Below, in pieces: positions 14,983 to 20,563 of a DNA stretch of 20,563 nucleotides. Numbering within the stretch: the first letter of the stretch is position 1; each line of letters opens with the position of its first letter. The DNA comes from Chloroflexi bacterium RBG_16_64_43 (GTDB lineage: Bacteria > Chloroflexota > Anaerolineae > Anaerolineales > RBG-16-64-43). The stretch is taken from assembly GCA_001796965.1 (NCBI GenBank), contig MGOA01000046.1:1-20563 (forward strand), given 5' to 3'. Below the pieces are notes generated by a model. That model had not been told where the DNA came from, did no database searches, and saw only the letters and a program-made list of their open reading frames with translations. Made by a program: the position numbers and the translations under genes.

Positions 14983-15048
14983 GAGGATTCTCCTTTGATG
15001 AAAGGCCTGTTGGCTGCCCAGCCATATTGGGCTAATTCTCCCCGATTC

Positions 15049-15077
15049 ATTCTATTAGATTCCGAAGCGTGCCGCAA
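15049..15077 (-). promoter_or_regulatory. spoVS: spoVS promoter
   Basis: Minus-strand TTGCGG (15077-15072), exactly 17 bases, TAGAAT (15054-15049). Transcription would start near 15042 and leave a leader of about 60 bases. Its -35 box is 12 bases from the -10 box of the divergent lipoprotein promoter, so the two promoters share one short region. Confidence 0.55.
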
Positions 15078-15088
15078 GATGCATTCTG

Positions 15089-15094
15089 TATAAT
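15089..15094 (+). promoter_or_regulatory. -10 box upstream of the lipoprotein pair
   Basis: Consensus TATAAT preceded by TG. No convincing -35 box is seen at 16-18 bases. The start codon of the first lipoprotein is 140 bases downstream, so the leader (about 15101-15233) is long; I found no known riboswitch core in it. Confidence 0.45.
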
Positions 15095-15233
15095 CGGAAA
15101 GCACGCAAACCAGTCCGGCCGGCGACAATCCCCCGGGAGCGGCCGGGCGGAGGCGCATGTTCGTGAGGCCATGCACATTCAGCGGCCTTCCGCCCATAAG
15201 CTCCGCTGTCCTGCATTAGAAGAGGATCTGCCC

Positions 15234-16073
15234 ATGTCCCGCACAATTCTCGTCACATGCGCCTGCCTTGTGGCCGCATTAGCATGCACGCTTGTCGGCA
15301 CACCCGCTCCGCCGGCCTCCCAAGTGGAAACCGAAGTGGCCAAGCTGCTCACGCAGCATCCAACCTCCAGCCCAACACAGGCTGAAAAGCCTGCCCCGGC
15401 CACGGTGGTCCCGCCCTCGTCTGTTCCGCCGACCGCTGGGTCTACGGCGACGTCCACTCCTACCTCCACGCCGACCCTGGTCCCCACGCCGACCGTGCCG
15501 GTCACCGATCCACGCATCAACTTGGGCACGCCAGATTGGCACGACGCCTTCGACACCGGGCAGAACTGGTACCTGGAGGGCGGCAACCCGCAGGCCGTGG
15601 TTCACGACGGCAAGCTGGTTTTCAGTGTGGCGGAGGCCGACAAAGGCGACTGGTGGCGGCTGGCCGCGCCTCGCTTGGTGAACTTCTACATCGAGGCCAC
15701 AGCCATGACCACGACCTGTTCGGGCACCGACCGCTATGGGCTGGTGGTGCGGGCACCCGACTTGAACCAGGGATATCTCTTCGGCTTCACCTGCGACGGG
15801 CGCTACTCACTGCGCGCTTGGGATGGCAGCGAGTTCACCAAGCTCAAGGACTGGACAGCCAACCCGGCCATCCTCTCCGGCCCGAACCAGACCAACCGCC
15901 TAGGTCTGATGGCCGATGGCAGCCGTCTCTCGCTGTATGCGAATGGCGTGTTCCTCGACGAGATACACAACGATCGCTTTGGCGAGGGGCGCTTCGGCTT
16001 GTTCATCGCTTCAAACGTCACCCCCAACTACGCCGTCCAATTCGACTTGCTGGACTACTGGAAGCTGCCATGA
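15234..16073 (+). CDS. Lipoprotein with lectin/LamG-like domain, copy 1
   Basis: 279 residues. Signal: MSRT, then a hydrophobic stretch ending AALAC, with Cys18 as the likely lipidated residue (Cys9 and Cys11 are inside the stretch; lipobox position -3 is Ala, so a moderate match). A Thr/Pro/Ser-rich linker (about 40-90) extends the chain from the membrane. The C-terminal domain (about 97-279) looks like a concanavalin A-like or laminin G-like beta sandwich, with GTPDWHDAFDTGQNWY, RYGLVVRAPD, GYLFGFTCDGRY, NRLGLMADGSRLSLYANGVFLDEI and GRFGLF. Cys162 and Cys187 may form a disulphide. The ATG at 15234 has AGAGGA upstream. It overlaps the second, paralogous gene by ATGA. It may bind carbohydrate or a surface polymer; no catalytic residues are evident. 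Confidence 0.82.
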   Translation: MSRTILVTCACLVAALACTLVGTPAPPASQVETEVAKLLTQHPTSSPTQAEKPAPATVVPPSSVPPTAGSTATSTPTSTPTLVPTPTVPVTDPRINLGTPDWHDAFDTGQNWYLEGGNPQAVVHDGKLVFSVAEADKGDWWRLAAPRLVNFYIEATAMTTTCSGTDRYGLVVRAPDLNQGYLFGFTCDGRYSLRAWDGSEFTKLKDWTANPAILSGPNQTNRLGLMADGSRLSLYANGVFLDEIHNDRFGEGRFGLFIASNVTPNYAVQFDLLDYWKLP

Positions 16074-16873
16074 GACGCGCGGGCGGCCGCCGTGGGAAAC
16101 TGGCGCGGAGCACGGTAGTGGCCACGCTGCTGCTCAGCGCCTGTCAGATCGCACCGGCCACGGCCACGCTCGCGCCCTTGTCTACCCCAACGGCAACGGT
16201 GATGATCCCGCTTTCCACGCTGTTGCCCCCTTTGCCCGCTCAGCCGACGGCCACGGCCACACCCGAGGCGGCCGTCTCGCCCACGCCGGCGCTTCCACCG
16301 CAGGCCGGGGATCTCATCCTGCACGAGGATTTCACGTCCAACTCGCGCGGCTGGCCGCTCCACGCCACGCATGGTGGAACGGTGGCCATGGCCGCCGGTC
16401 AACTGACGTTCGCGCTCAAGGCGCAGCTGGCCTCTTTGGCCGTGCTGCTGGCGGAGAGCGTGCCAGCCGATGGGTACGTCGCGGTGACCGCGCGCAGCCT
16501 ACTATGCGATGCGCCAAAGAATGAATTCGGGGTGGTGTTGCGGGCCGAGGGCGATCGACAGTATCGCATCGCCTTTGCCTGCGACGGCAGCGTGCGCTTC
16601 GAACGTTACCTCGGGCCGGGTCTGGAAGGCGCGAGTGCCTGGAAGGCGACCCCCTCGCTGTTGCCCGGCGCGCCTGCGGAGAATCGAATCGCAGTGGTTT
16701 TTGCCGACTCGCAGTTCACGGCCTACGCCAACGGCGTGGCGGTTCTTTCATACACCGAGCCGCTGATCGAGGCCGGCCAGCTTGGCCTGTTTGCGCGCAC
16801 CGAGCGCAGCACGCTGCTCACGGTTGCCTTCGATGATTTGGAGGTGTGGTCGCTGGCCGCCGCCTCGCCCTGA
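16070..16873 (+). CDS. Lipoprotein with lectin/LamG-like domain, copy 2
   Basis: 267 residues. A basic N-terminus (MRRAGGRRGKLARS), a hydrophobic core and a perfect lipobox LLSAC (Cys25) make a lipoprotein. The Thr/Pro/Ala linker (about 30-80) is followed by the same beta-sandwich domain as its upstream neighbour: LILHEDFTSNSRGW, EFGVVLRAEGDRQYRIAFACDG, NRIAVVFADSQFTAYANGVAVL, GQLGLFA. Cys146 and Cys171 are 25 residues apart, exactly like Cys162 and Cys187 of copy 1. The ATG overlaps the stop of copy 1 (ATGA), so the two are translationally coupled and probably made in equal amounts. A tandem duplication with strong divergence is the simplest origin. A palindromic terminator follows. Confidence 0.82.
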   Translation: MRRAGGRRGKLARSTVVATLLLSACQIAPATATLAPLSTPTATVMIPLSTLLPPLPAQPTATATPEAAVSPTPALPPQAGDLILHEDFTSNSRGWPLHATHGGTVAMAAGQLTFALKAQLASLAVLLAESVPADGYVAVTARSLLCDAPKNEFGVVLRAEGDRQYRIAFACDGSVRFERYLGPGLEGASAWKATPSLLPGAPAENRIAVVFADSQFTAYANGVAVLSYTEPLIEAGQLGLFARTERSTLLTVAFDDLEVWSLAAASP

Positions 16874-16902
16874 GGGTGAACCGGCGACGAGGAGTTAAAC
16901 CC

Positions 16903-16928
16903 GCGGGGCGAGCCATGGCTCGCCCCGC
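16903..16928. terminator. Bidirectional terminator between lipoprotein 2 and the LuxR-type gene
   Basis: Perfect 12-bp inverted repeat (16903-16914 with 16917-16928) around the dinucleotide AT, followed by TT. It lies between convergent genes, 30 bases after the lipoprotein stop codon and 16 bases from the stop codon of the LuxR-type gene. Confidence 0.75.
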
Positions 16929-16943
16929 TTGCTGGAGGGGATA

Positions 16944-17207
16944 TCAGGCGTAGCGTGCTGCATCCAGCAAGGCGCGCAGTTCGGCCTTGCGGTTCACGCC
17001 CATCTTGCCCAGCACGTGACGCACGTGGGTCTTGACCGTTTCGGGCGAGACCACCAGGCAATCCGCAATCTGCCGATTGGTCTGGCCGGCGACGATGAGT
17101 TGCAGGACCTCGCGCTCGCGCGGGGTCAGGATCTCGAACTCGCCAGCCACCTGCAGGTGGGCCAGGTCCGGCCCACTCGAGGGTTGTACCAAGGTTCCCG
17201 CAAGCAT
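16944..17207 (-). CDS. Stand-alone LuxR/NarL-type HTH regulator
   Basis: 87 residues. Almost the entire protein is a GerE-type helix-turn-helix: LTPREREVLQLIVAGQTNRQIADCL (27-51), then VVSPETVKTHVRHVLGKMGVNRKAELRALL (52-81). There is no receiver or autoinducer domain, so activity must be set by dose, by a partner or by an unrecognised N-terminal 25 residues. The ATG at 17207 has GGAGGAGG about 6 bases upstream; a longer frame from 17294 would cover the promoter. The promoter is consensus-like (TTGACA-18-TATAAT) with a GAAC-N4-GTTC palindrome inside, suggesting DNA-damage-type control. It converges with the lipoproteins and diverges from the GntR operon. Confidence 0.85.
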   Translation of the reverse strand: MLAGTLVQPSSGPDLAHLQVAGEFEILTPREREVLQLIVAGQTNRQIADCLVVSPETVKTHVRHVLGKMGVNRKAELRALLDAARYA

Positions 17208-17252
17208 CGCCACCTCCTCCGGGGGGCTGTCGGCGCCCCGTGTTGTCCTCCC

Positions 17253-17282
17253 ATTATACAGAACATATGTTCTATTTGTCAA
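17253..17282 (-). promoter_or_regulatory. Consensus promoter with LexA-like palindrome in the spacer
   Basis: Minus-strand TTGACA (17282-17277), 18 bases, TATAAT (17258-17253): both boxes are perfect consensus. The spacer contains the perfect 14-base palindrome AGAACATATGTTCT (17260-17273), which carries GAAC-N4-GTTC, the SOS box form known for LexA of Bacillus and other Gram-positive bacteria. A repressor bound there would block RNA polymerase directly. The leader is about 39 bases. LexA binding itself is inferred. Confidence 0.75.
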
Positions 17283-17636
17283 GTGGGCCGACATCCGCGG
17301 ACCGCGCTGCCCTTCTTCCCGCCTGCCGCGCGATTGCAGCCGCCACGCGCCTTGCCGTCTGGGGCCACTGACCTCCGGGAGGCGGCTGCCGCATCAACTG
17401 ATCGCGCGCCGGCTCGCACAACCCCCGCTACATCCCCAAAGTCTCCTGCCTGCGCCGGCCGAAGCACCTCGCCCCACGAGTCGCAGCCGGGAGCGACCAG
17501 GTTGGACTTGCACCCATGCTGCAGGCATGGGAGGGAAAGACCCCCGGCACATGCTGGCCATCTCGACTTCTTCCAGAGCGGAGAATACCCCTTGGGCAAT
17601 CGAATCCAGCCTATTTCAAGCTCATTCGAACGTCGC
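17283..17636. other. Non-coding stretch between divergent regulators
   Basis: About 350 bases between the LuxR-type promoter and the GntR promoter. Frames on both strands are Arg/Ser/Pro/Ala-rich with no domain and no ribosome binding site. One 7-bp hairpin (17513-17519 with 17525-17531) is visible. I find no tRNA, repeat family or known RNA element. Confidence 0.5.
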
Positions 17637-17664
17637 TTGACATACTGGAAAGCTGTTATACAAT
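17637..17664 (+). promoter_or_regulatory. gntR operon promoter
   Basis: TTGACA (17637-17642), 16 bases, TACAAT (17659-17664). The -10 box overlaps the first of three direct repeats, so the repeats cover the transcription start and the whole leader. Confidence 0.6.
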
Positions 17665-17707
17665 TAGTTCAATGCTACAATTAGTTTAATCGCACAATTA
17701 GTTCAAT
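17660..17707 (+). repeat. Three direct repeats, likely GntR operator
   Basis: Copies ACAATTAGTTCAAT (17660-17673), ACAATTAGTTTAAT (17677-17690) and ACAATTAGTTCAAT (17694-17707) repeat with an exact 17-base period. The middle copy differs by one base. They start in the -10 box of the GntR promoter and end 13 bases before the GntR start codon. They are AT-rich in a GC-rich neighbourhood. Binding by the adjacent GntR protein (autorepression) is the natural inference. Confidence 0.75.
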
Positions 17708-17720
17708 CGGGAGTAGGCCA

Positions 17721-18119
17721 ATGCATTTGCGTCTAGATCTTCACAGCCGGGTCCCGATCTACGTGCAGATTTTCGAACAGGTCAAAACCCTGGTTGCCGC
17801 CGGCACGCTTGACCCGGGCAGCCAGTTGCCAACTGTGCGCGAAATGGCCTCCGAGCTGCGCATCAACTTCAACACGGTGGCTCGTGCCTATCGCCTCTTG
17901 CACGAGGAAGGGGTGATCTCAACTCAGCAAGGACGAGGGACATACGTGATGGAACAGGCACCGCCACATACATCCGAACGCGAAAGGCGGGCGCGCCTGG
18001 AAACGCTGATCGAGGTGTGGATGGAGGAAGCCATCAAGTTCGGCTTCACCGCGGATGAAATCGAAGCCGCGTTCGCCCATGGCCTGGCACGCCGCGGAGC
18101 CAAACGCTCCACGCAGTAA
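17721..18119 (+). CDS. GntR-family regulator, YtrA-type
   Basis: 132 residues. The N-terminal winged helix (about 11-77) is complete: VPIYVQIFEQVKTLVAAGTLDPGSQLPTVREMASELRINFNTVARAYRLLHEEGVISTQQGRGTYV. The short C-terminal helical region, with no large effector domain, marks the YtrA subfamily. In Bacillus and others this subfamily represses ABC-transporter operons that respond to envelope-active compounds. The ATG at 17721 has GGGAGTAGG upstream. It is the first gene of an operon with slipin, DUF4177, CPBP and ABC-ATPase genes (27, 3, 31 and 11 bases apart). The three direct repeats upstream point to autoregulation. Confidence 0.92.
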   Translation: MHLRLDLHSRVPIYVQIFEQVKTLVAAGTLDPGSQLPTVREMASELRINFNTVARAYRLLHEEGVISTQQGRGTYVMEQAPPHTSERERRARLETLIEVWMEEAIKFGFTADEIEAAFAHGLARRGAKRSTQ

Positions 18120-18146
18120 TCGCCGAGCCGCATGTGTGGAGGAGAA

Positions 18147-19091
18147 ATGAGCCTTACCTCGCGAGCCATGAAGCAAGCCCTGTTCGACCGCAAGGTTCCC
18201 GATCGGAGCGCTAACCCGGTCTCGATCTTCCTGTTCATAGTGATCACGACCGTTATGGTCGGCCTGGCGGCGCTGCTCGACTCGCTGCACGTGGCGCAGT
18301 GGATCGGCCTACCGCTCTCGGGCCTCCTGCTGCTGATCGCTTTCTACATCCTATTCGCGCTCAAGATTGCCAACCAGTGGGAGAAGGCCATTGTCCTGCG
18401 CTTCGGGAAGTTTCACGGGTTGCGCGGGCCAGGTCTGTTCTGGATCATCCCGATCGTTGACCGGACGGCGATGTGGATCGACCACCGGGTGATGGTCACC
18501 CCCTTCACCGCGGAGAAGACCCTCACCAAGGACACCGTGCCGGTGGACGTGGATGCGGTGCTGTTCTGGCTGGCCTGGGATGCACAAAAGGCCGCGCTCG
18601 AAGTGGAGGATTACCGGGCCGCCATCGCCTGGGCCGCGCAGACCGCATTGCGCGAGATCATCGGCCAAATGAACCTGGCCGACATCCTGGTCGGGCGCGC
18701 GCGGATGGACGCCGACCTGCAGAAAATCATCGACGAGCGCACCACGCCGTGGGGCATCACCGTCCAATCGGTGGAGATTCGCGACGTCATCGTCCCCCAG
18801 GACCTCGAGGATGCGCTCAGCCGCCAGGCGCAGGCCGAGCGTGAACGGCAGGCACGGGTAATCCTTGGTGAATCGGAAAAGCAGATTGCCGCGTCGTTCG
18901 CCGAGGCCTCGCTCGCCTACAAGGATAACCCCACCGCGCTGCACCTGCGCGCCATGAACATGCTCTTCGAAGGCTTGAAGGAGAAAGGCGCGCTGGTGAT
19001 CGTGCCCAGCAGCGCCGTCGAGACGATGAACCTGGGCGGCATGGCGGGCCTTGTATCGCTCGCACGGTCGACCCCGGTCGAGGAGAAGTAG
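18147..19091 (+). CDS. Slipin (SPFH/Band 7 membrane scaffold)
   Basis: 314 residues. Two hydrophobic segments (about 25-45 and 55-73) form a hairpin or double anchor, followed by the SPFH domain (about 78-240) with NQWEKAIVLRFGKFHGLRGPGLFWIIPIVDR, TKDTVPVDVDAVLFW, EIIGQMNLADILVGR, GITVQSVEIRDVIVPQDLEDALSRQAQAERERQAR, the slipin signature, and a helical end. It probably forms ring-like membrane assemblies that organise or restrain proteases. Slipins often sit next to NfeD; here the neighbours are a DUF4177 protein and a CPBP protease. The ATG at 18147 has GGAGGAG just upstream; an ATG at 18132 would be before it and lacks a site of its own. Confidence 0.9.
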   Translation: MSLTSRAMKQALFDRKVPDRSANPVSIFLFIVITTVMVGLAALLDSLHVAQWIGLPLSGLLLLIAFYILFALKIANQWEKAIVLRFGKFHGLRGPGLFWIIPIVDRTAMWIDHRVMVTPFTAEKTLTKDTVPVDVDAVLFWLAWDAQKAALEVEDYRAAIAWAAQTALREIIGQMNLADILVGRARMDADLQKIIDERTTPWGITVQSVEIRDVIVPQDLEDALSRQAQAERERQARVILGESEKQIAASFAEASLAYKDNPTALHLRAMNMLFEGLKEKGALVIVPSSAVETMNLGGMAGLVSLARSTPVEEK

Positions 19092-19094
19092 ACC

Positions 19095-19322
19095 ATGGCC
19101 GAGACCGCCGCCTGGGAGTACCGTGTGCTCACTGTCGGCCGCTGGACTGGTACCCAAGACGAGGATCTTGAGGCGGCGCTCAATGAGTTGGGCGAGCAGG
19201 GGTGGGAGGCAGTCAACGTATTCCACCGCGAGGGGTCGCCTAAGCTCACCCTCGTGGCCAAGCGGCCACTCACCCCTGGCGCCCGCCGTCGGCGCAGCAT
19301 GCCGGGCGAAATCACGCCCTAA
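19095..19322 (+). CDS. DUF4177 domain protein
   Basis: 75 residues. WEYRVLTVGRW, LEAALNELGEQGWEAVNVFHREG and LTLVAKRP fit the small DUF4177 domain, a compact alpha-beta unit that in many bacteria is found alone or beside membrane genes; function unknown. The tail (RRRRSMPGEITP) is basic and may contact membrane or nucleic acid. The start at 19095 follows the slipin stop by three bases, with GAGGAG about 10 bases upstream inside the slipin gene, so translation is coupled. Co-occurrence with the slipin suggests a shared role. Confidence 0.85.
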   Translation: MAETAAWEYRVLTVGRWTGTQDEDLEAALNELGEQGWEAVNVFHREGSPKLTLVAKRPLTPGARRRRSMPGEITP

Positions 19323-19353
19323 TCGGGCAGACTGAGATTGAGGATATAGCCGT

Positions 19354-20262
19354 ATGTTGGACCGGAAACCGCTAATCGTTTTCTTGTCGATAGCCTTTGG
19401 CGTATCCTGGCCGTTGTTTGTGCTGCCTCTGGCCTTTCGCGGCGCGGCGCCCGAAACGCAGCAGGTCGCCGCGCTGGCCGCTTGGTCGCTGGCCATGTGG
19501 GGGCCGGGCCTGGGCGCGCTTATCGCCACGCGCGTCACGGCGAAGAAGAGCCTGCGCAGCTTGAACCTTGGACGGCTCGGCCAGAAGCGCATGTATTTGT
19601 GGGCCTGGCTGCTCCCGCCCGCTCTCGCCTTGGCGGCTGGCGTGTTCACCATGGTCTTCGGGCTGGCCCGCCTGGACCTGGGATTCGGGGTGATCAAGCA
19701 AAGCCTCGCCTCAATCCCGGGCGGGTTGCCAGTTCCAGCATGGGTGGTCGTCCTAGCCCAGATCGGCCTTAGCCTAACCCTGGCACCTCTTTTCAACACG
19801 ATCTTCGGGATGGGCGAGGAGCTGGGGTGGCGTGGGTTCCTTCTGCCGCAGCTTCTCCCGCTGGGGCAATGGAAGGCCATCCTGCTGAGCGGGGCGATCT
19901 GGGGCATCTGGCATGCGCCGGTCATTCTGCAGGGGCACAACTTCCCAAGCGCACCGGTGCTCGGCACGCTGATGATGGTGGTGGCGTGTGTTCTGCTGGG
20001 CGCCATCTTCAGTTGGCTGTATCTACGCACGCGCAGCCCGTGGGCGCCGGCGCTGGCGCACGGCGCGCTCAACGCCACGGCGGGCCTATCGATCCTTTTC
20101 CTCACCCCCTTCGATTTGACCTGGGGCGGAACGCCGGTCAGCCCGCTGGGGTGGATTGGCATGCTGCTCTTCGTGGCATGGCTCATCGTCACGCGGCGCC
20201 TGCCCGTGCACGACCTTGTTGAGTCCCCCGTACCGGCATCCGAGCCAATGGCGGCGGCCTGA
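19354..20262 (+). CDS. CPBP family intramembrane metalloprotease
   Basis: 302 residues. Multi-helix membrane protein carrying the CPBP (CAAX protease and bacteriocin-processing enzyme) motifs: EELGWR (Glu155, Glu156, Arg160), WGIWHAPV with His187, and HGALNA with His236 and Asn240. These residues make a metal site in the membrane, so a proteolytic role is likely. Eight or so hydrophobic segments are visible (about 5-27, 39-60, 82-104, 129-150, 170-192, 201-224, 230-252, 267-285). Family members cleave peptides or prenylated proteins, or protect against bacteriocins. ATG at 19354 with a GAGG about 12 bases upstream. Between DUF4177 and the ABC ATPase in the GntR operon. Confidence 0.88.
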   Translation: MLDRKPLIVFLSIAFGVSWPLFVLPLAFRGAAPETQQVAALAAWSLAMWGPGLGALIATRVTAKKSLRSLNLGRLGQKRMYLWAWLLPPALALAAGVFTMVFGLARLDLGFGVIKQSLASIPGGLPVPAWVVVLAQIGLSLTLAPLFNTIFGMGEELGWRGFLLPQLLPLGQWKAILLSGAIWGIWHAPVILQGHNFPSAPVLGTLMMVVACVLLGAIFSWLYLRTRSPWAPALAHGALNATAGLSILFLTPFDLTWGGTPVSPLGWIGMLLFVAWLIVTRRLPVHDLVESPVPASEPMAAA

Positions 20263-20273
20263 AAGGCGGATCC

Positions 20274-20563
20274 ATGGTGGTCATCGAGGCGAGCGGCCTC
20301 AGCCGCGCGTTCGGCGCCGTGCACGCTGTGCGCGATCTATCGTTCGCACTCAGCGAGGGCGAGGTCTTCGGCGTGTTGGGCCCGAACGGCGCGGGCAAGA
20401 CAACCACGGTGCGCCTGCTCAATGGGGTGCTCAAGCCGGATGCGGGCCGGATGCGCGTGCTGGGGCTTGATCCGGCGACCCACGGCAAAGAGGTGCGCCG
20501 TCAGACCGGCGTGCTGACCGAGACGCCCTCGCTCTACGAGCGCCTCTCGGCGCGCGAGAATCT
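20274..20563 (+). CDS. ABC transporter ATPase subunit (cut by window end)
   Basis: Only the first 96 residues are in the window; no stop codon is seen. Walker A GPNGAGKT (36-43) and the following TTTVRLLNGVLKPDAGRMRVLG, then a Q-loop region (RRQTGVLTETPSLYERLSAREN). This fits the ATPase of an ABC exporter of the antibiotic/ABC-2 type. The ATG at 20274 has AAAGG about 8 bases upstream and starts 11 bases after the CPBP stop, so it belongs to the same operon; a membrane subunit should follow. YtrA-type regulators commonly control such ATPases. Confidence 0.9.
   Translation, partial: MVVIEASGLSRAFGAVHAVRDLSFALSEGEVFGVLGPNGAGKTTTVRLLNGVLKPDAGRMRVLGLDPATHGKEVRRQTGVLTETPSLYERLSAREN

Noticed and set aside
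15095..15233. Cyclic di-GMP (GEMM) riboswitch in the lipoprotein leader
   Set aside because: A gcacgcaaacc string resembles part of the motif but the second conserved block and the helices are missing.
17283..17600. Group II intron or structured RNA fragment on the minus strand near 17500
   Set aside because: A short hairpin and a gtgcaagtcc-like string are present, but no domain V or reverse transcriptase is found.
18351..20324. 657-residue minus-strand frame antisense to the slipin-DUF4177-CPBP genes
   Set aside because: Shadow of three recognisable genes; no domain of its own.
1..20563. CRISPR arrays, insertion sequences, integrases, prophage genes, replication origin
   Set aside because: None seen: no spaced identical repeats beyond the three 17-base-period copies, no transposase or integrase motifs and no DnaA-box cluster.

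Overview
This is a GC-rich bacterial chromosome segment with densely packed genes. It carries no phage, plasmid, transposase or CRISPR signature. The gene content fits a member of the Chloroflexota, probably Anaerolineae-like: SpoVS, a ClpC-type chaperone without CtsR/McsAB next to it, a small HU, Thr/Pro-linker lipoproteins with lectin-like domains, a YtrA-type GntR regulator, and several genes that appear to start without a ribosome binding site. The taxon is inferred from gene style, not from a marker gene.

Layout. Positions 1-1754 hold a tRNA-Arg(CCT) with an odd anticodon stem, an orphan five-helix membrane protein on the minus strand, and a 640-base intergenic region with promoters, a palindromic operator candidate and a repeated 15-base motif. 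Positions 1755-4889 are a plus-strand operon: xpt and guaA, which together take xanthine through XMP to GMP, followed by a polytopic membrane protein. clpC follows alone (5081-7552). From 13500 back to 7634 the minus strand carries HU, a tiny single-helix ORF with a seven-helix membrane protein, a tightly coupled three-glycosyltransferase cassette, and holA (clamp-loader delta). holB (clamp-loader delta') lies on the plus strand at 13698-14693 and converges on spoVS. Divergent from spoVS is a translationally coupled pair of paralogous lipoproteins.

The most interesting part is 16944-20563. A stand-alone LuxR-type HTH protein (minus strand) is driven by a consensus promoter whose spacer is filled by a perfect 14-base palindrome of GAAC-N4-GTTC type, the SOS/LexA box form of Gram-positive bacteria. 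About 350 bases away and divergent from it, a GntR/YtrA-type repressor gene is preceded by a TTGACA promoter and three tandem 17-base-period direct repeats that run from its -10 box to its ribosome binding site. The repressor heads a plus-strand operon of a slipin (SPFH membrane scaffold), a DUF4177 protein, a CPBP intramembrane protease and an ABC-transporter ATPase cut by the window end. This looks like an autoregulated envelope-stress or export system; its function is inferred from families and context only.

Two clamp-loader genes, holA and holB, each have a -10 box exactly 7 bases before the start codon and no Shine-Dalgarno sequence, which suggests leaderless mRNAs. Other genes (xpt, clpC, spoVS, luxR-like, the first membrane gene) have clear ribosome binding sites.
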